Assembly: GCA_034509425.1 (NCBI GenBank)
Contig: JAVTVJ010000047.1
Span: 2,542,001 to 2,606,000, forward strand
Source: Eopsaltria australis
Taxonomy: Eukaryota; Chordata; Aves; Passeriformes; Petroicidae
Direction of reading: 5' to 3'
DNA: 64,000 nucleotides
The notes under the pieces were generated by a model. It did no database searches, was not told where the DNA came from, and was given only the letters and a program-made list of their open reading frames with translations. Both the position numbers and the translations under genes were made by a program. How positions within the stretch are numbered: position 1 is the stretch's first letter; every line of letters begins with the position of its first letter. Below, piece by piece: positions 52,841 through 64,000 of the stretch.

Positions 52841-53205
52841 TTAACGGGATGGTTAAGGGATGGGAGAATGTGAGGCATGAGGACAGGTTGGGAGAGCTGG
52901 GGCTGTTCACAGAGACGGCTCACTGTGTGGGAATATTTGGCAGGCAGCAGCAAAGACTGACAGCCAGGCTTCTCAGCAAAGCCCAGACACAGAACCAGAG
53001 GTAAAGGGCACAAACTGACCTAAGAAATGAACTTTTTTTGGTTGTTTTTCTTTATTTTTAAACTGCGACTGAGCACTGGAGCAGGTTGCCCAGAGGTCTC
53101 TGTCCTTGGGCATACTCTGAATCCATGCAGCCCTTGGTGATCCTGCCTGGAGCAGGGGCTGGGCAGCCTCCCCCAGAGCTCCCTTCCAGCCTCAGCAAAC
53201 CTCTG
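52841..53205 (+). mobile_element. CR1 LINE fragment, diverged
   Basis: GGGAGAGCTGGGGCTGTTCA near 52889 and GACTGAGCACTGGAGCAGGT near 53067, followed by TTGCCCAGAGGTCTCTGTCC, are CR1 3'-region phrases in plus order. A run with TTTTTTTGGTTGTTTTTC interrupts them. The 3' tail after 53150 is poorly preserved. Confidence 0.75.
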
Positions 53206-53714
53206 ACTCCCGGATATGTGACTGTTTTGCACCTGCAAGCACGCTTCTGATTAATTTTACAGAGAAACCTAAATGAGAAATAAATTCAGAGGAAATAACT
53301 CAAGTGTAGATTCTGTGAAAACAACTGATCCCTCTCCCCCCGCTGCTTTCAGTAACAAGCAACTCTCGACATGTTAAAAAGAGCTATCACATCACAAAAC
53401 CACGTATTTTGTATTCTTTTATAGATATATATTTCCGCTTATTTTGTAAGACACAACCACAGACTCAAATTTAACCTAATAAAAGACCCCCGTAAATAGG
53501 AAGCGTATGCATTTGACCTTTCCCTGAATGTAATATTAAGGGAAACTAGATTCTAAATAGATTTCCCGCTAATTTATGTTACCCTGCTGCTCCTTACAGC
53601 GGCGGATCGCACACTCTCCCTGTGTCACTCCCGCGCCTTCCCGCGGCTCCCTGAGGGGCGGGCGGTGCCTCAGGTCTGGGGGAGGAGCCCCGCCGGGGCC
53701 GCCCCCGCGCCTGC

Positions 53715-53724
53715 TCTCGCGAGA
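53715..53724. promoter_or_regulatory. TCTCGCGAGA core-promoter element
   Basis: This perfect 10-base palindrome lies 42 bases upstream of the SAP18 start codon. The motif is established as a CpG-island promoter element, bound by BANP and sensitive to CpG methylation. Its last base is the A of an upstream ATG in frame with SAP18. Confidence 0.8.
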
Positions 53725-53765
53725 TGGGCGGTGCACGGCGGGACATCCGGGAGCGGCGCGGCAAG

Positions 53766-56475
53766 ATGGCGGTGGAGTCGCGGGTGACGCAGGAGGAGAT
53801 CAAGAAGGAGCCGGAGAAGCCGATCGACCGCGAGAAGGTGTCCGCAGCGCAGGGTGCTGGTGCCGCTCCGCTTCGCCGGCCGCTCCAGGGCGGGCAGCGG
53901 GAGTGGGGGGTGGGGGGGGTGGTGAGCGTCTGGTGACGACGTGAGGCCTCAGGCGGAGGGGGGGCGTGGCGAACGGCCTCTCATCCTAATCCCCACCCCT
54001 GCTGCTCCTCGCCCTCATCCTCATTCTCACCCCGCAGACGTGCCCGCTGCTGCTTCGCGTCTTCACCACCAACAATGGGCGGCACCACCGCATGGACGAG
54101 TTCTCCCGCGGCAACGTGCCCTCCAGCGAGCTGCAGATCTACACCTGGTGAGTGACACCTCTCCGTCCGGCCATGGCGCCTGGGCCGGAGGGGCCCGAGG
54201 GAGCTGAGCAGGTTCCGGTCGGAGCAGGAAACGCGGGGGAATGGCGCGGTTCTGGCTGTGCCCTGGCAGCTGAGAAGGGGCATCTCTGGAATCACACCTT
54301 TGCGCAGCAGTGAACGCTTAGCCGCTGAGAGTTAGTGTGGCTGAGTTGCCTAAGTATTGCTGCATGTAATCGGTGGCTTGTGCTGTGTCGGTGGTAATCG
54401 CAACACATCTACTCAGCGCAGAGGTTCTCCTTTAATACATATATTTTGTTCCAAGAGCCCCGTTCATCCAGTAGAAGTAGTTGTCCCAGAAGGCTTGAAC
54501 TGTTGTGTGAATGGTTTGTTAGTTGAACTCAGAGCCTTCTGAGAGAGGAGTAATGGGTTTTCTTTTTACATGGTCAGAAAGCAGTGCTTTAACAGAGAAC
54601 TGCTTTTGGTCACTGTCACATTTATTTGGGAGAACTGCCTTAGTCTCCGTTGCAAGCATGTTAGGTTTTGTTTGCAGTATTTTGAAGAATGGCTTTGAGA
54701 AGGAACTGTACTTTTTAAAGCCTTCGTTATGTTTGCAGAGTTGTAACCCGTATGTTGTGTAGTTGAATAAATCCATTTTTGCGGCTACCAAAGCATGCAG
54801 TTCTAATTTACTTCTAAGTGGGATTTATGGACTCTGTCCAGGCTGTTGGTGGTGCCTGAGTTGTTTGCCATCTGCAGAAGTCAGAATGGGCATTGTCTGT
54901 CAACACATTGCTCCTTGGTTGCCTGAAGCTTGGAGTGAGTCTCAGTCTGTGTAATTAGAGACACTTTAGTTGCGATGACTGAGTACTTTTGTTCTTGAAA
55001 TTCTAGACATGAGCTTTAGCGTTTCTCTGGTTGAAGTCTGGGTAAAGGAGTGCTGCCTGCTAGGGCAGAAACAGAAAACTATTTTTTTTCCTGCTTTTCT
55101 TACATTTCCTCTAATAGTTAGTAAACTATTTCAATACAGGTGTCTGCTTGGGTGAGGAACCTTTTACACTGTGTGTTGTATGAATGCATTTGAAAAAAGA
55201 AAGGCTCCTGCTGTTTAAGTGGTAACTCTTGAGGGAGACCTAGGAACACAGATGTTGAAATGTATACAGAGATGAAGAGATTTGTCTGAATATCGCAGTG
55301 AATCAGACACATTTGCACTGGGGCATGTTGCTTCCAGTTTGCAGTAAGTGGTGAATTCTCCTGGGTGTTACAATAAGTAACTGTGGACTTAGGGTATACC
55401 AGGGCAAAGAAACATACGGTTAACTTGTAGCAATATTTTGATTCCATCCTGAACGTTTTGAAAGCTTTTTTTACTGTTTCTTTGAGAGTGTGAAGCAATT
55501 TGGTTTGTTTGTTTAATCCAGGATGGACGCCACTCTGAAAGAGCTGACCAGCTTAGTGAAAGAAGTTTACCCAGAAGCACGGAAGAAGGGCACGCATTTC
55601 AACTTTGCAATCGTTTTTACAGATCTCAAGAGGCCTGGCTATAGGTAAATGGCATTTCTTTTCTGAGTTAATAGAATACTTTGGGCACCAGAGCAGTCGA
55701 TTTTTCTTCATTAACACTGATTTTAAAGTTCAGAACCCCCATACCAAACTCCTGAAGTTCTGTATGATGATTGCCACCAACTCTAAATTGTGCTTAGTGA
55801 CCATCCCTGTTAATGTGTTTTCAAAACAATGAATCTCATTTGCTTGAAGGCTTTGGTTGCTGTATTGGCAACTGGAACATGGCACTCCAACTTGAGGTAA
55901 TGCTTTGTTCCTCGTAGGTCTTGCACCTGAGTTACAGCAGTGATCTTGCTGCAGGTGTCTCTTCCAAAATGGCATGAGCTAATCTTTGTCAGCATCCAGT
56001 GGATGTAGCCTGCTCTGGAATCTGGTGGGGGCTTGTGCTTTGTATGGCAGGGGGTAAGAGGTTCTCAGTAGTATTTAACATAATAGAGTAGAAGGCTCTC
56101 TTGCCCTCTTCTCTGTCAGAAAGAGCATTTGGTGGAGCTTTTCTTGGTGCAGCCAGGACTATAGAGAAAAACCCCCCAGTGTTTCGAGTACACAGCCACA
56201 TGTGTGTGGTGCAGGGAATGGCATGGGAAGGGCGTTATGAGCCAGTGCAGTGTCTGTTTTGGATACCTGGAGAGATTGGCCACTGCTAACTAACTTGCCT
56301 TTCCTCTGTTACTCACAGGGTGAAGGAGATCGGCAGCACCATGTCGGGCAGGAAGGGCACAGATGATTCCATGACACTGCAGTCTCAGAAATTCCAGATA
56401 GGAGACTACTTGGATATAGCAATTACTCCTCCAAATCGTGCACCACCCCCATCAAGCCGCATGAGACCTTACTAA
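53766..56475 (+). CDS. SAP18: SAP18, Sin3A-associated protein 18 (complete, four exons)
   Basis: Coding exons are 53766-53837, 54038-54147, 55522-55644 and 56319-56475, joined by GT-AG introns of 200, 1374 and 674 bases. The total is 462 bases, or 153 residues, the usual SAP18 length. The protein starts MAVESRVTQEEIKKEPEKP and ends SSRMRPY. By memory it differs from human SAP18 at only about two positions (Leu in FTDLKRP, and the second Ser in PPSSR). The body from about residue 25 to 140 is the ubiquitin-like SAP18 fold. SAP18 works in the nucleus as a partner of the Sin3-HDAC corepressor and, with RNPS1 and Acinus or Pinin, in the ASAP/PSAP complexes attached to the exon junction complex. 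The chosen ATG sits in AAGATGGCGG, a strong Kozak context. An in-frame ATG at 53724 would add 14 residues but probably lies upstream of the transcription start. Confidence 0.98.
53838..54037 (+). other. SAP18: SAP18 intron 1 (200 bp, phase 0)
   Basis: The donor GAGAAG|GTGTCC and acceptor CCCCGCAG|ACG flank a short, GC-rich intron that stays inside the CpG island. It contains a G-rich run (GGGGGGTGGGGGGGGT-like) near 53905-53920 that could form a G-quadruplex on the plus strand. Confidence 0.93.
54148..55521 (+). other. SAP18: SAP18 intron 2 (1374 bp, phase 2)
   Basis: The donor ACCTG|GTGAGT splits the Trp codon; the acceptor TTTAATCCAG|GATGG completes it. No embedded gene is recognised. Confidence 0.95.
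55645..56318 (+). other. SAP18: SAP18 intron 3 (674 bp, phase 2)
   Basis: The donor TATAG|GTAAAT and acceptor ACTCACAG|GGTGAAG split an Arg codon (AG|G). No embedded gene is recognised. Confidence 0.95.
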
Positions 56476-56795
56476 AGTCTTGCTTCTTTGTATGATTACA
56501 TATTCTGTTTAGTCCTACTTGCTGTTCTAAAGCAGGCTTATTTTTTTGCTTCTGTTGCTAAGCACCTGAAGATGAAGCTGAGCATTGTAGAAGAAAGTTA
56601 ACTCTTAAACCTTAACTTTTAGTTTGTTTAGAAGAAACACTTCTAGCAGCGCCATCATCCTATCCCTGATTGTTACAGTTTGAATAGTAAGTTAGTGTGT
56701 CCAGTGTTCTAAAGACTTCCATTAAATATGACCAGAAGGATTACAGGTGTTCTGTAATTCTGTCTTGTTTGGAATAAAAATTGATGTTATTAATC
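56476..56795 (+). other. SAP18: SAP18 3' UTR
   Basis: About 320 bases from the TAA stop to the expected cleavage site after the AATAAA at 56773. It contains an ATTAAA at 56732 that could serve as a weaker upstream signal. Confidence 0.8.
56773..56778 (+). terminator. SAP18: SAP18 poly(A) signal AATAAA
   Basis: A canonical AATAAA about 300 bases after the SAP18 stop codon is followed within 30-45 bases by a GT-rich stretch (GTTTGGTGGTGTGTCAGTGT), the usual downstream element. Cleavage is expected near 56790-56800. Confidence 0.85.
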
Positions 56796-56799
56796 TTTT

Positions 56800-59700
56800 G
56801 ACTGTTTGGTGGTGTGTCAGTGTTTGAGGCTGCTCTGTGTTAGAAGTTACCAATGATGCTGGGGCGTGTTGAGGGTGTTTAGCAGTCAGCTTCTGGAACC
56901 TGAAGATGGAGGAAGGGGTAGCTCAGGGCTCTCAGTTGTCCGTGTGGCAACTGGAAGACTACTGTGTGTGGTGTTGCCTGGTGCCTTAAGGAATGGGATG
57001 AAGAAGGGGTGACCTATGTCTCAGCAAAGTGCTGCAGTGTGCTTGGCTCGGTGCTTGCCAGCTCCCTCTGGCACTGCAGGGGGAGATGTTGAGATGTGCA
57101 GGTGCTTCTGCTCTTCCAGCAGGGTCCAGCTGTCCTTGGCCGATAGGGAGCATCCAGCTCGTTCAGGCAGGACAAGGTGCTTGGTTTCTGCACCTTGAGC
57201 CCCTGTGTGCTCAGAGCAAGGCAAGGGCAGGAGTAGAAGCAGTAAACTGCTCATTAGAACCTCCACTTTCCTCACCTGAGGCCTGAGCAGAGGCTAGGAC
57301 TGAAGTAAACGTTCCTATCTGCTTTGTGTCATGAGCTGGGATCTATATAGGTTTGTTTTTATCACCTCTGAGGGATTTTAGGTTCTGCCCATGGCTTTAA
57401 CCCTCTTCTGTCCCCCTTCTCTGGGTTCTAAAGGAGTTGCAATTTCAGCCTTCATGAATGTCTCTGATTTGCAGAATCACTTACATCTGAGTCACTTCTC
57501 CCCTACTACTGAAAACTACTCCCCACCTTTTTTTTAAGAAAGCTCAAGAAAAGACACTTACAAATACCGCTCATAAAGGACTGAGCCTGGAAGTGGCAGT
57601 GGAGCTGATTTATTGTTGCCAGAGTTGGCATGGGTGGAATGTTTTTCCATGGTGCAATCGCCTCTGGTGTGAGGCAGTGGTGCTGCAAATACTGCTGCTG
57701 TGTCAGAACAACTCAGGGACTTGTGTTATGAGAGACAGGCTTGCTCAGGTTGGGGACACTTGACAGACCTGGACAGATAGAAAAGCAAAAGCCACTGCTA
57801 AGTGGTCTCACTGATTGCCCCAGGGCATCATCTGTCCTGCAAAATGAGTGCAGTGAGTAACCAGCATGTAATTACAGAATTGCACAGCTCCCACCAAAGG
57901 GAAGGACAAACCTGCCATTAGAGGTACACAGGAATATGGGCATTTCCTTTGTTTTGTGTCCTGGTTTTTGCTTTAATTGCATTTAAGGATAATTCTTAAA
58001 TGTAGTTACTATAAAAGGCAACAGCAGCAACTGAGCCTTTGTGACTCAGCTGCACTGGGAGGTGACTTGACTTTGCTGCTGGAATGAGAGACATGGTCAG
58101 GGAAGGCTTGTGCCTGCCCAGCTGACAGAGAAAAAGAACATTTACTGGCTTTATATGTGATGGCCCATGAAGCAAAATCACCAGGAAATGAATGTGCAGA
58201 ACTGCCTTCAGTAGCAAATACTTCATTCAGCTTGTTTGGTTGAGGAGTTTACCTTACCTTGACTGCCTTGGATGTGTAAACCTCAGCAGATCTCTTCCTC
58301 TGCTGTTTCAGGATAAACATCTCTTGGAGTCTCCTGCCCTCAAATCACACAGAAGGGTAATGCAGAAGTGCAGAATAGCAACCACTATTATTATTATGAG
58401 AAAAGACACTTGAGAGAAGAATGTAGTTCAGGTTAGGGGTTTCCTGCATCAAAAATCCACCTGGCAATCCAAGCTGATGGCAGCAGCTGTGGAAGCAGGC
58501 GGCACCAGGGTTCAACCATCCAGATGTGGCAAGAGGTGAAAGGGAAGCGAAAACTGTCACCAGCTGAGTTCCTAGTGCACAGGAGGGAATTCAGTCACAG
58601 TAACCTGGTTGTGTTTGTCTCTGAAAGTTTCTATAAAAGTTGAGAAGGGATGTCGGTCCCTAAAAGGAGCAAAATATGTAAAGCACTGTGGTTTGGGGAA
58701 ATTAAAACATGGTCGTCAACAGTGAGCAATCCCATATGCTCAGGAAGTGGTGTAGACAACACTGCATCCAGATTCGTCAATCCACAGGATTTCTTTTGTA
58801 TGCAGCAATTTGATGAGGAATTTTTGTCCCTCATCAAGACTACTGGATGAGGTATTTTCCTTTTTCTTTTTGGATGCTTAAAGGCCTAAGAGACATAACT
58901 CTGTTACATGTCTACAGTGTCAATAGCAACCACTCCTCCAAAGCCTTTTATCTCCCAGCTGAGTAAGGCAAAGAACAAGAATGTCAGCTCTAAAGAAAAA
59001 GGTTTCCTGATTTGGACTCCCCTGTGCCACCCAGCAGCCCAGAAAGCTCTTGCCTCCTGCTCATGTCCTGCCAGGGATACCACACCTATTCCCACCTCCC
59101 TTGCAGGTGTCCCTCCAGGCCTCCCCTTTTCCCTGTCCTTTCTCAGAGGGACATTTTTCTCTGTCTCTAACCAGTGACAAACATCCGGATCACTCCCGCT
59201 GGTCTCCAGCCTGTGTTCCCTGGCCTCTGGCTGCGGCAGCAAGCCCGGTGAGCTGGGCTCCCTTGCAGGGTCAGAAGCATTCCACATGTTGCCTGTGGGG
59301 TGCAGCACAGTCAAATAGACCCAGCTACAGAACTGAGGCAACTTCTAATTTCTTTTTTAACCCTCAGTCACACCTACTGGAGGCTGCCCTGCTCCCATAG
59401 ATGGGGCTTCTTCCTCTGTGTCCCTTCTGGTGTGTCTTTCCTGCAGGTCTAGATTTGGCTTGTCATGTAGGACTCTGCTGTGCTTCCCCAAGCAAACTTG
59501 ACTCTTAGTTCTAATTTCCCCCCCTCATTTTATGCATCTAAGACAATGCCTTTTTTCAATCTAATAAACAGAAAAGAAGGTATATAAAAAGTGCTATTTT
59601 TTTCCTCACCAAGAACCCCCCCACCATTACCTTGTAACACCTTACATAAATAGTGCTGCCATGGTTGATCATAAGCCAGGCTTTCAGGTAAGAGGGGGAG

Positions 59701-62700
59701 GAAAAAAGATTCTTTTCCACACATGCAGGCCTTAATTAAGTTTTCACAGTCCCCTTCTGATTTCATCACCCCTCCAGTACAGGTACATACATGTGTGTAT
59801 ACACACATATGTACGTATGTCCAGGAACAGAGACTACAGCATCAGAGGAGCAGCCAGCTCTTGTCCTGCAGTGGTAGCCCAAGCCTGATATAAATTCTGC
59901 AACACTTTTGGGAGAGGTCCTGGTATGGTGGCTAATTCCCTCCTTAGTTTAAAGAGTGAGGACAACTCACACACTTTGTCAATTACCTGGGCAGCACCAG
60001 ACACAGTCCTCCCTCCATGTTTGCCATCTGACTGGAGCAATTGTGGAGACTTAAATTTTACTTTACAGCTCTGGTTAAAAGCAGAAACAGCTGTGATGCA
60101 GCAGGAAAACTTTAAGCATTATCAGCAAGTTCTCACTTTTGTAATGGAAAGCATGGAAAAATGAAGAGGTCTCTGAAATCCTACTGGGTCAGAGCAAGTG
60201 AACGATGACAGCTATGGTAGTGTTCAAAGGACAGCTTTGTAAGTAATTCAACAGCCACGGCTTGACCTGCTGAAACCAAAGCAACGCAATTAACTGCTGT
60301 AGTCTCGGCCTTCATGTCTGGACTTTGTGTGACTCGAGTTAAAAAAAAAAGAGTATCAGCTCCCCCTGAGGAATGTACCACATGGGTGTTGTGCACCTGG
60401 CCACAAAGACCTGTCAGTGGTGAGGAGGTGCCTGGCCGGCATACTGGGGCAAGGTCCTAAGGGCTGGGTACAGAGGGGCTGGGGTGTTTGGGACCATCCC
60501 TGGGGTATTTCCAGTCTCACAGTACTGACAGGCTTAACTAGAGACAACCTGACCCAAAAACTCACTAGACCTCCTCAACCTTCAGCAAGAAAATCCAGTG
60601 CAAATGATAGCTTCAAGGGTTCCTCTGGGTGAGCTCCTCCAAGTGCTGGCTGAGCTGCCAGTTCCCCAAGCTGTGCTTCAGGCAAACATGTGATGGTGTT
60701 TTCAGACTTAAAGTGACTTGGGGGTCTTTGACAGGGGCCTGAAACTGCACCTGGCCCAGGATTTAGAGGGCAGAAGGGGAGAGCCCCAACAGTGGTTTCA
60801 GGGAGGGCATTTAAGGAAGAGCACCAGGCACACAGCAGTCCCTGACCCCCAAGTGCCTGCTCAGCTGGGGCTATGTAGAGTCCAGGCCAGGGTCTACTGG
60901 CAAAGCATGCCCTATCCCCACTGCCTTTGCCTTAACAGCTGCTCTGGAGAGCTTGTGCTAGAAAAGGAGAAGGGAAGCACATCCTTATAGAAGTAACTAA
61001 AGGTTTGAAATAGCTCCCACCAGCCACAGCAGCCTACATGGCCAGGAACAAACCACTCCACCCTGCACCTATGGATAAGGCCCCCTTCCAAGTGTCAGGT
61101 TGGTCCTAGCAGCTCTGTTTTCTCCAGCCCCATTCATGCAGTTGTCCCAGGGAGGGGGGACTTTCTGAGGAGTGTTGGGTGCTGTGGTGAAGAGGAGGAA
61201 TTTCTTCAGGTGTCACTGAAGTGCTTAAGGAGAAACAGCCTTAGGCAACCTTACCAAAGCAGCCAGCCAGACAGGATAGGATTAACCCAGCCAGGGAAGG
61301 AGGATGTCGTGGCTTCCACACCTGTCCTTTCCCTTCTCATGCCTCAAAAACTGCCAATGCCTTTGCAGGGAGACAGCAATTTGGGTCAGTGTACAGTCCC
61401 TGAACAATTTAATCCTGGAAAACAGTAATTAGCTCCTGGTGGTTGGGTAAGCAGGAATGGATTTCCCTGCAACCACAACTGCTGTGATGCAACTGACAAC
61501 CTCCAGCATGGAACCTGCAGCTGGGGGAGGAAAGATGGGAACATGCAGAAGGCTCTAGTTTGGTTTACAGCAATTTTGTAAGCAAACATTAGAGAATGTA
61601 ACGCCGGGCCTTTAAGCCAGGAATACAATATGCCAAGAATTGTGGAAGTATCTGAGCACCTTTCTGCTGGGTATTCTGCAAACTATGCTTTGCTTGGTCT
61701 CTCCCAAAGAAAAACACCTGTGTGACACAGCATCTTATTCCATGGAGCACTTCCTATGCAGACACGTTTGTGCTACTTTTTTTTTTAAACTCCTCAACTT
61801 GAGTTAGGCAAGACAAGTTCAAAGAAATTCCTGAATCTGGTCAGCTCCCTACTACGTCAACTGCCTCTTTGTAAAAGTAGATATTAGTGCAAGAACAGCA
61901 TGAGGTTTTACATTTAAGTTGATATAGGCAGCATCAGCCAATGTCTTCCTGGTAGAAAGCTGTGCTCCTTTGGACTAACGCATGTGATTCCATAGTGTGG
62001 CCACTGGATATTGTCTTTGCTCCTTATAAACACCCCAATATCTGTATTGTTGTCCCATGGGGAAACAACAAGGTACTCCCAAAACAGAAGGCAGATCCAG
62101 CTGTTGGTGGAGCACATGCAACCACCATGAGTGCTGGAATATTTGAATAGTGACAAGTGGGAACAAAGCAAATATAACATTTTACAGGAAATTTAAAGCG
62201 TTCATGGTGCTTTAAAGAAACAAGGAAGCCTGGACCACAATTACTGCTCCAGTGGTTAATAAAAACATCAATAAAAGCACAATGGGAGGCACTAGAAGTA
62301 ATGCCTGGCAATTATCCCTTTGACAACCATCTGGGAAGTTTCATTTCACTGAGAGACCTATAATCGCGTTCAACCTCAGGCAAAGTTTTTCCCAGATAAG
62401 AAAGCATTGACCACCTTATTAAGGGGCTTCCTGGGCAGAACAATTGAGATGCTCCTTTGACAACAAATGGAATTAGGGGGAGACGCTTCTGTTGGCTGAC
62501 ACATTGATATAATTGAAAAAAAAAAAGAAAAAATATTGAGAACCATGGCAAATGAAGAAAAAGCAAAGGCTATGCTTTTTTGATTACTTCCCAGGTTTTA
62601 AATACTGAAGAGCAATTTTGTGCTGGGTTCAATCTTTTCTGGGAGCAGGCATTGCTAGGAGATGTGATCCTTTTCTCACCCTCTCCTTACATCTGATCCA

Positions 62701-63234
62701 GCACTCACATGGGCAAAAGCTGAGCTTGAGATTAGTGTTGGGAAGGATAAACTAGAAGAGAAAACAAAAATAATTAGCCTTTCAGTGTCTTGGCAAATGA
62801 AGAAATCCATTGTAAAACCATATAACCCCTAGATTCTGTGCAAGGGAATTTGTGAAACAGCCTCTAGTGGAAACAGCCCCTAGTTAAACTAAATAAAGCA
62901 CAACCCAGAACCATCCTCTGGCAGTTTTGCTTGTTTTCAGGTGATGACTGTCTCTTACAGAACCACAGTATGTGTTACTTATTTAGCTACTATTTATCCA
63001 AACTGCACTTCCTGACAGGCCAATGCTGTTGAAGAGATTCACCCCACAACAAACCAACTTGTAATATTAAAGTTCTTTTGCATCACTCCCGCTTTGACAT
63101 GTTATTAAATTTAGAGTGCAGCTGGATGAGCCTTTCTCTAGCAGCAACACTGGCTTAAGAGAAGTTTTACCCTCCTCCAGCCCCATGGCTACATCCTTGG
63201 TTGTTCCAGTATATCAGACAGCCCACACAGCCAC
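56800..63234. other. Intergenic DNA downstream of SAP18
   Basis: About 6.4 kb with no gene that I can support. In human the next gene is SKA3 on the opposite strand; I could not recognise SKA3 exons on the minus strand here. A TG/TA-rich alternating run lies at about 59782-59820. Open frames of 60-145 codons on both strands have no recognisable domains. Confidence 0.55.
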
Positions 63235-63365
63235 CTGTCCCACCCGCCATGCTACAGCAGATTGCACAGGATTGCATTCAGGTGGGTTTTGAATATCTCC
63301 AGAGAAAGAGACTCTACTGCCTCTGGGCAGCCTGTTCCAGTGCTTAGACTTTCACTTCCATCATT
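63235..63365 (-). mobile_element. CR1 LINE fragment
   Basis: ATTGCATTCAGGTGGGTTTT, then GAATATCTCCAGAGAAAGAGACT and GGGCAGCCTGTTCCAGTGCT, are CR1 3'-region phrases in reverse orientation. Both ends are truncated. Confidence 0.8.
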
Positions 63366-64000
63366 TCCTGCCTTCACTCCCAATACTCAAACTACTGTTT
63401 AGGACATCCTGAAACCTAAAAGAATTTCAAAGGTGAAGTACGGCAAACAAAAACTAGTTTTTATTTTACTGCCGTGACTATATCTAGCTCAGAGCAATGC
63501 TTTTTCTATAAAAAAAAGAGTACAAATACAAACAACAATATTATGTGCATTAGGGTAATATTGCAGGCAAGAAAAACAAAACCGATGTGTACAACTTAAT
63601 TTCTTGATTGCAAAAAGTCTCATCCCTGTATCGTGTCATAATAGCTTGAGTAGACCAGAAGATTTTAAGGTGCCAATTGTCATATTGAAGTTAATTTGTA
63701 TCTTAAAATATTAATCAAATATTAATTAGTTAATGATATGTAGCAGAAAATATTAATAGGCAGAACGATGCAAGTGCCTTGCAGTGAGAACCCCAGCACT
63801 GCAAGATACAGCTCCACAGTTCCCTACTGGAAGAAAGCACAATGGAGTGCTGTGTTGTTCTCAAGGTGAGGGAAAAGACTTCTCTAAGCCCTTTTGTGAA
63901 TTTCATTAGTTGAAGGCAGGGAGAATACAGCAAGGTCTGGGACAGTAGTGCTGCTTGTTCCATTTCATGTTAAAAGGATATCTGGCTTGCTTCAGGGCAA
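63366..64000. other. Unassigned DNA at the window end
   Basis: AT-rich sequence with no recognised gene. A minus-strand AATAAA (63460-63465) could mark the 3' end of a minus-strand gene lying beyond the window, but nothing coding is recognisable. Confidence 0.4.

Larger units (their letters stand above)
53595..54260. promoter_or_regulatory. SAP18: SAP18 CpG-island promoter
   Basis: A sharp rise in GC and CpG begins near 53595 and spans SAP18 exon 1, the 200-base intron 1, and exon 2. TCTCGCGAGA at 53715-53724 is the palindromic core-promoter element bound by BANP in unmethylated CpG islands. ACATCCGG at 53743-53750 is a possible ETS-type site. No TATA box is seen. Transcription probably starts between about 53735 and 53760. 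Confidence 0.85.

Noticed and set aside
58904..59341. 145-codon minus-strand frame downstream of SAP18, considered as SKA3 or MRPL57
   Set aside because: The translation shares no recognisable segment with either protein.
1..64000. CRISPR arrays, operons, bacterial-type promoters or terminators
   Set aside because: The window is vertebrate nuclear DNA with introns; no array of regularly spaced repeats is present.

Overview
This is a vertebrate nuclear window, almost certainly from a bird. It has short coding exons with GT-AG introns, two CpG-island promoters in an AT-rich background, several CR1 LINE fragments, a tRNA-Ile-headed SINE with a CR1-like tail (the TguSINE1 type known from songbirds), and two LTRs of avian endogenous-retrovirus type. 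The SINE and LTR content suggests a passerine; that is inference, not proof.

Only two protein-coding genes can be supported. LATS2, the Hippo-pathway kinase, is on the minus strand: a CpG-island promoter and probable non-coding exon 1 near 26.9-27.05 kb, intron 1, and the first coding exon at 22205-22650. The rest of the window down to base 1 appears to be intron 2, so the kinase domain lies outside the window. SAP18 is complete on the plus strand, with four coding exons between 53766 and 56475 giving a 153-residue protein, and a poly(A) signal at 56773. The two genes point away from each other across about 26.7 kb of intergenic DNA, the same LATS2(-)/SAP18(+) order as on human chromosome 13q12.

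Layout: 1-22204 LATS2 intron 2 (CR1, TguSINE1-like SINE and an (ATT)n microsatellite); 22205-22650 LATS2 exon 2; 22651-26919 intron 1; about 26160-27380 LATS2 CpG island; 27396-53590 intergenic DNA with CR1 copies, a solo LTR of about 1.08 kb at 35.4-36.4 kb, a CR1 of about 1.3 kb with reverse-transcriptase remnants at 37.1-38.5 kb, and a second probable LTR at 49.4-49.9 kb; 53595-56795 SAP18; 56800-64000 downstream DNA with one CR1 fragment and no recognised exon.

I found no novel multi-gene system. The most interesting signals are regulatory. Three same-orientation CATTCCA (TEAD-type) motifs lie within 65 bp at the LATS2 promoter with a CACGTGAC E-box between them, which fits known YAP/TAZ-TEAD feedback onto LATS2. 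The LATS2 leader carries upstream ORFs, one overlapping the main start out of frame. The SAP18 promoter has a TCTCGCGAGA element that abuts an in-frame upstream ATG.
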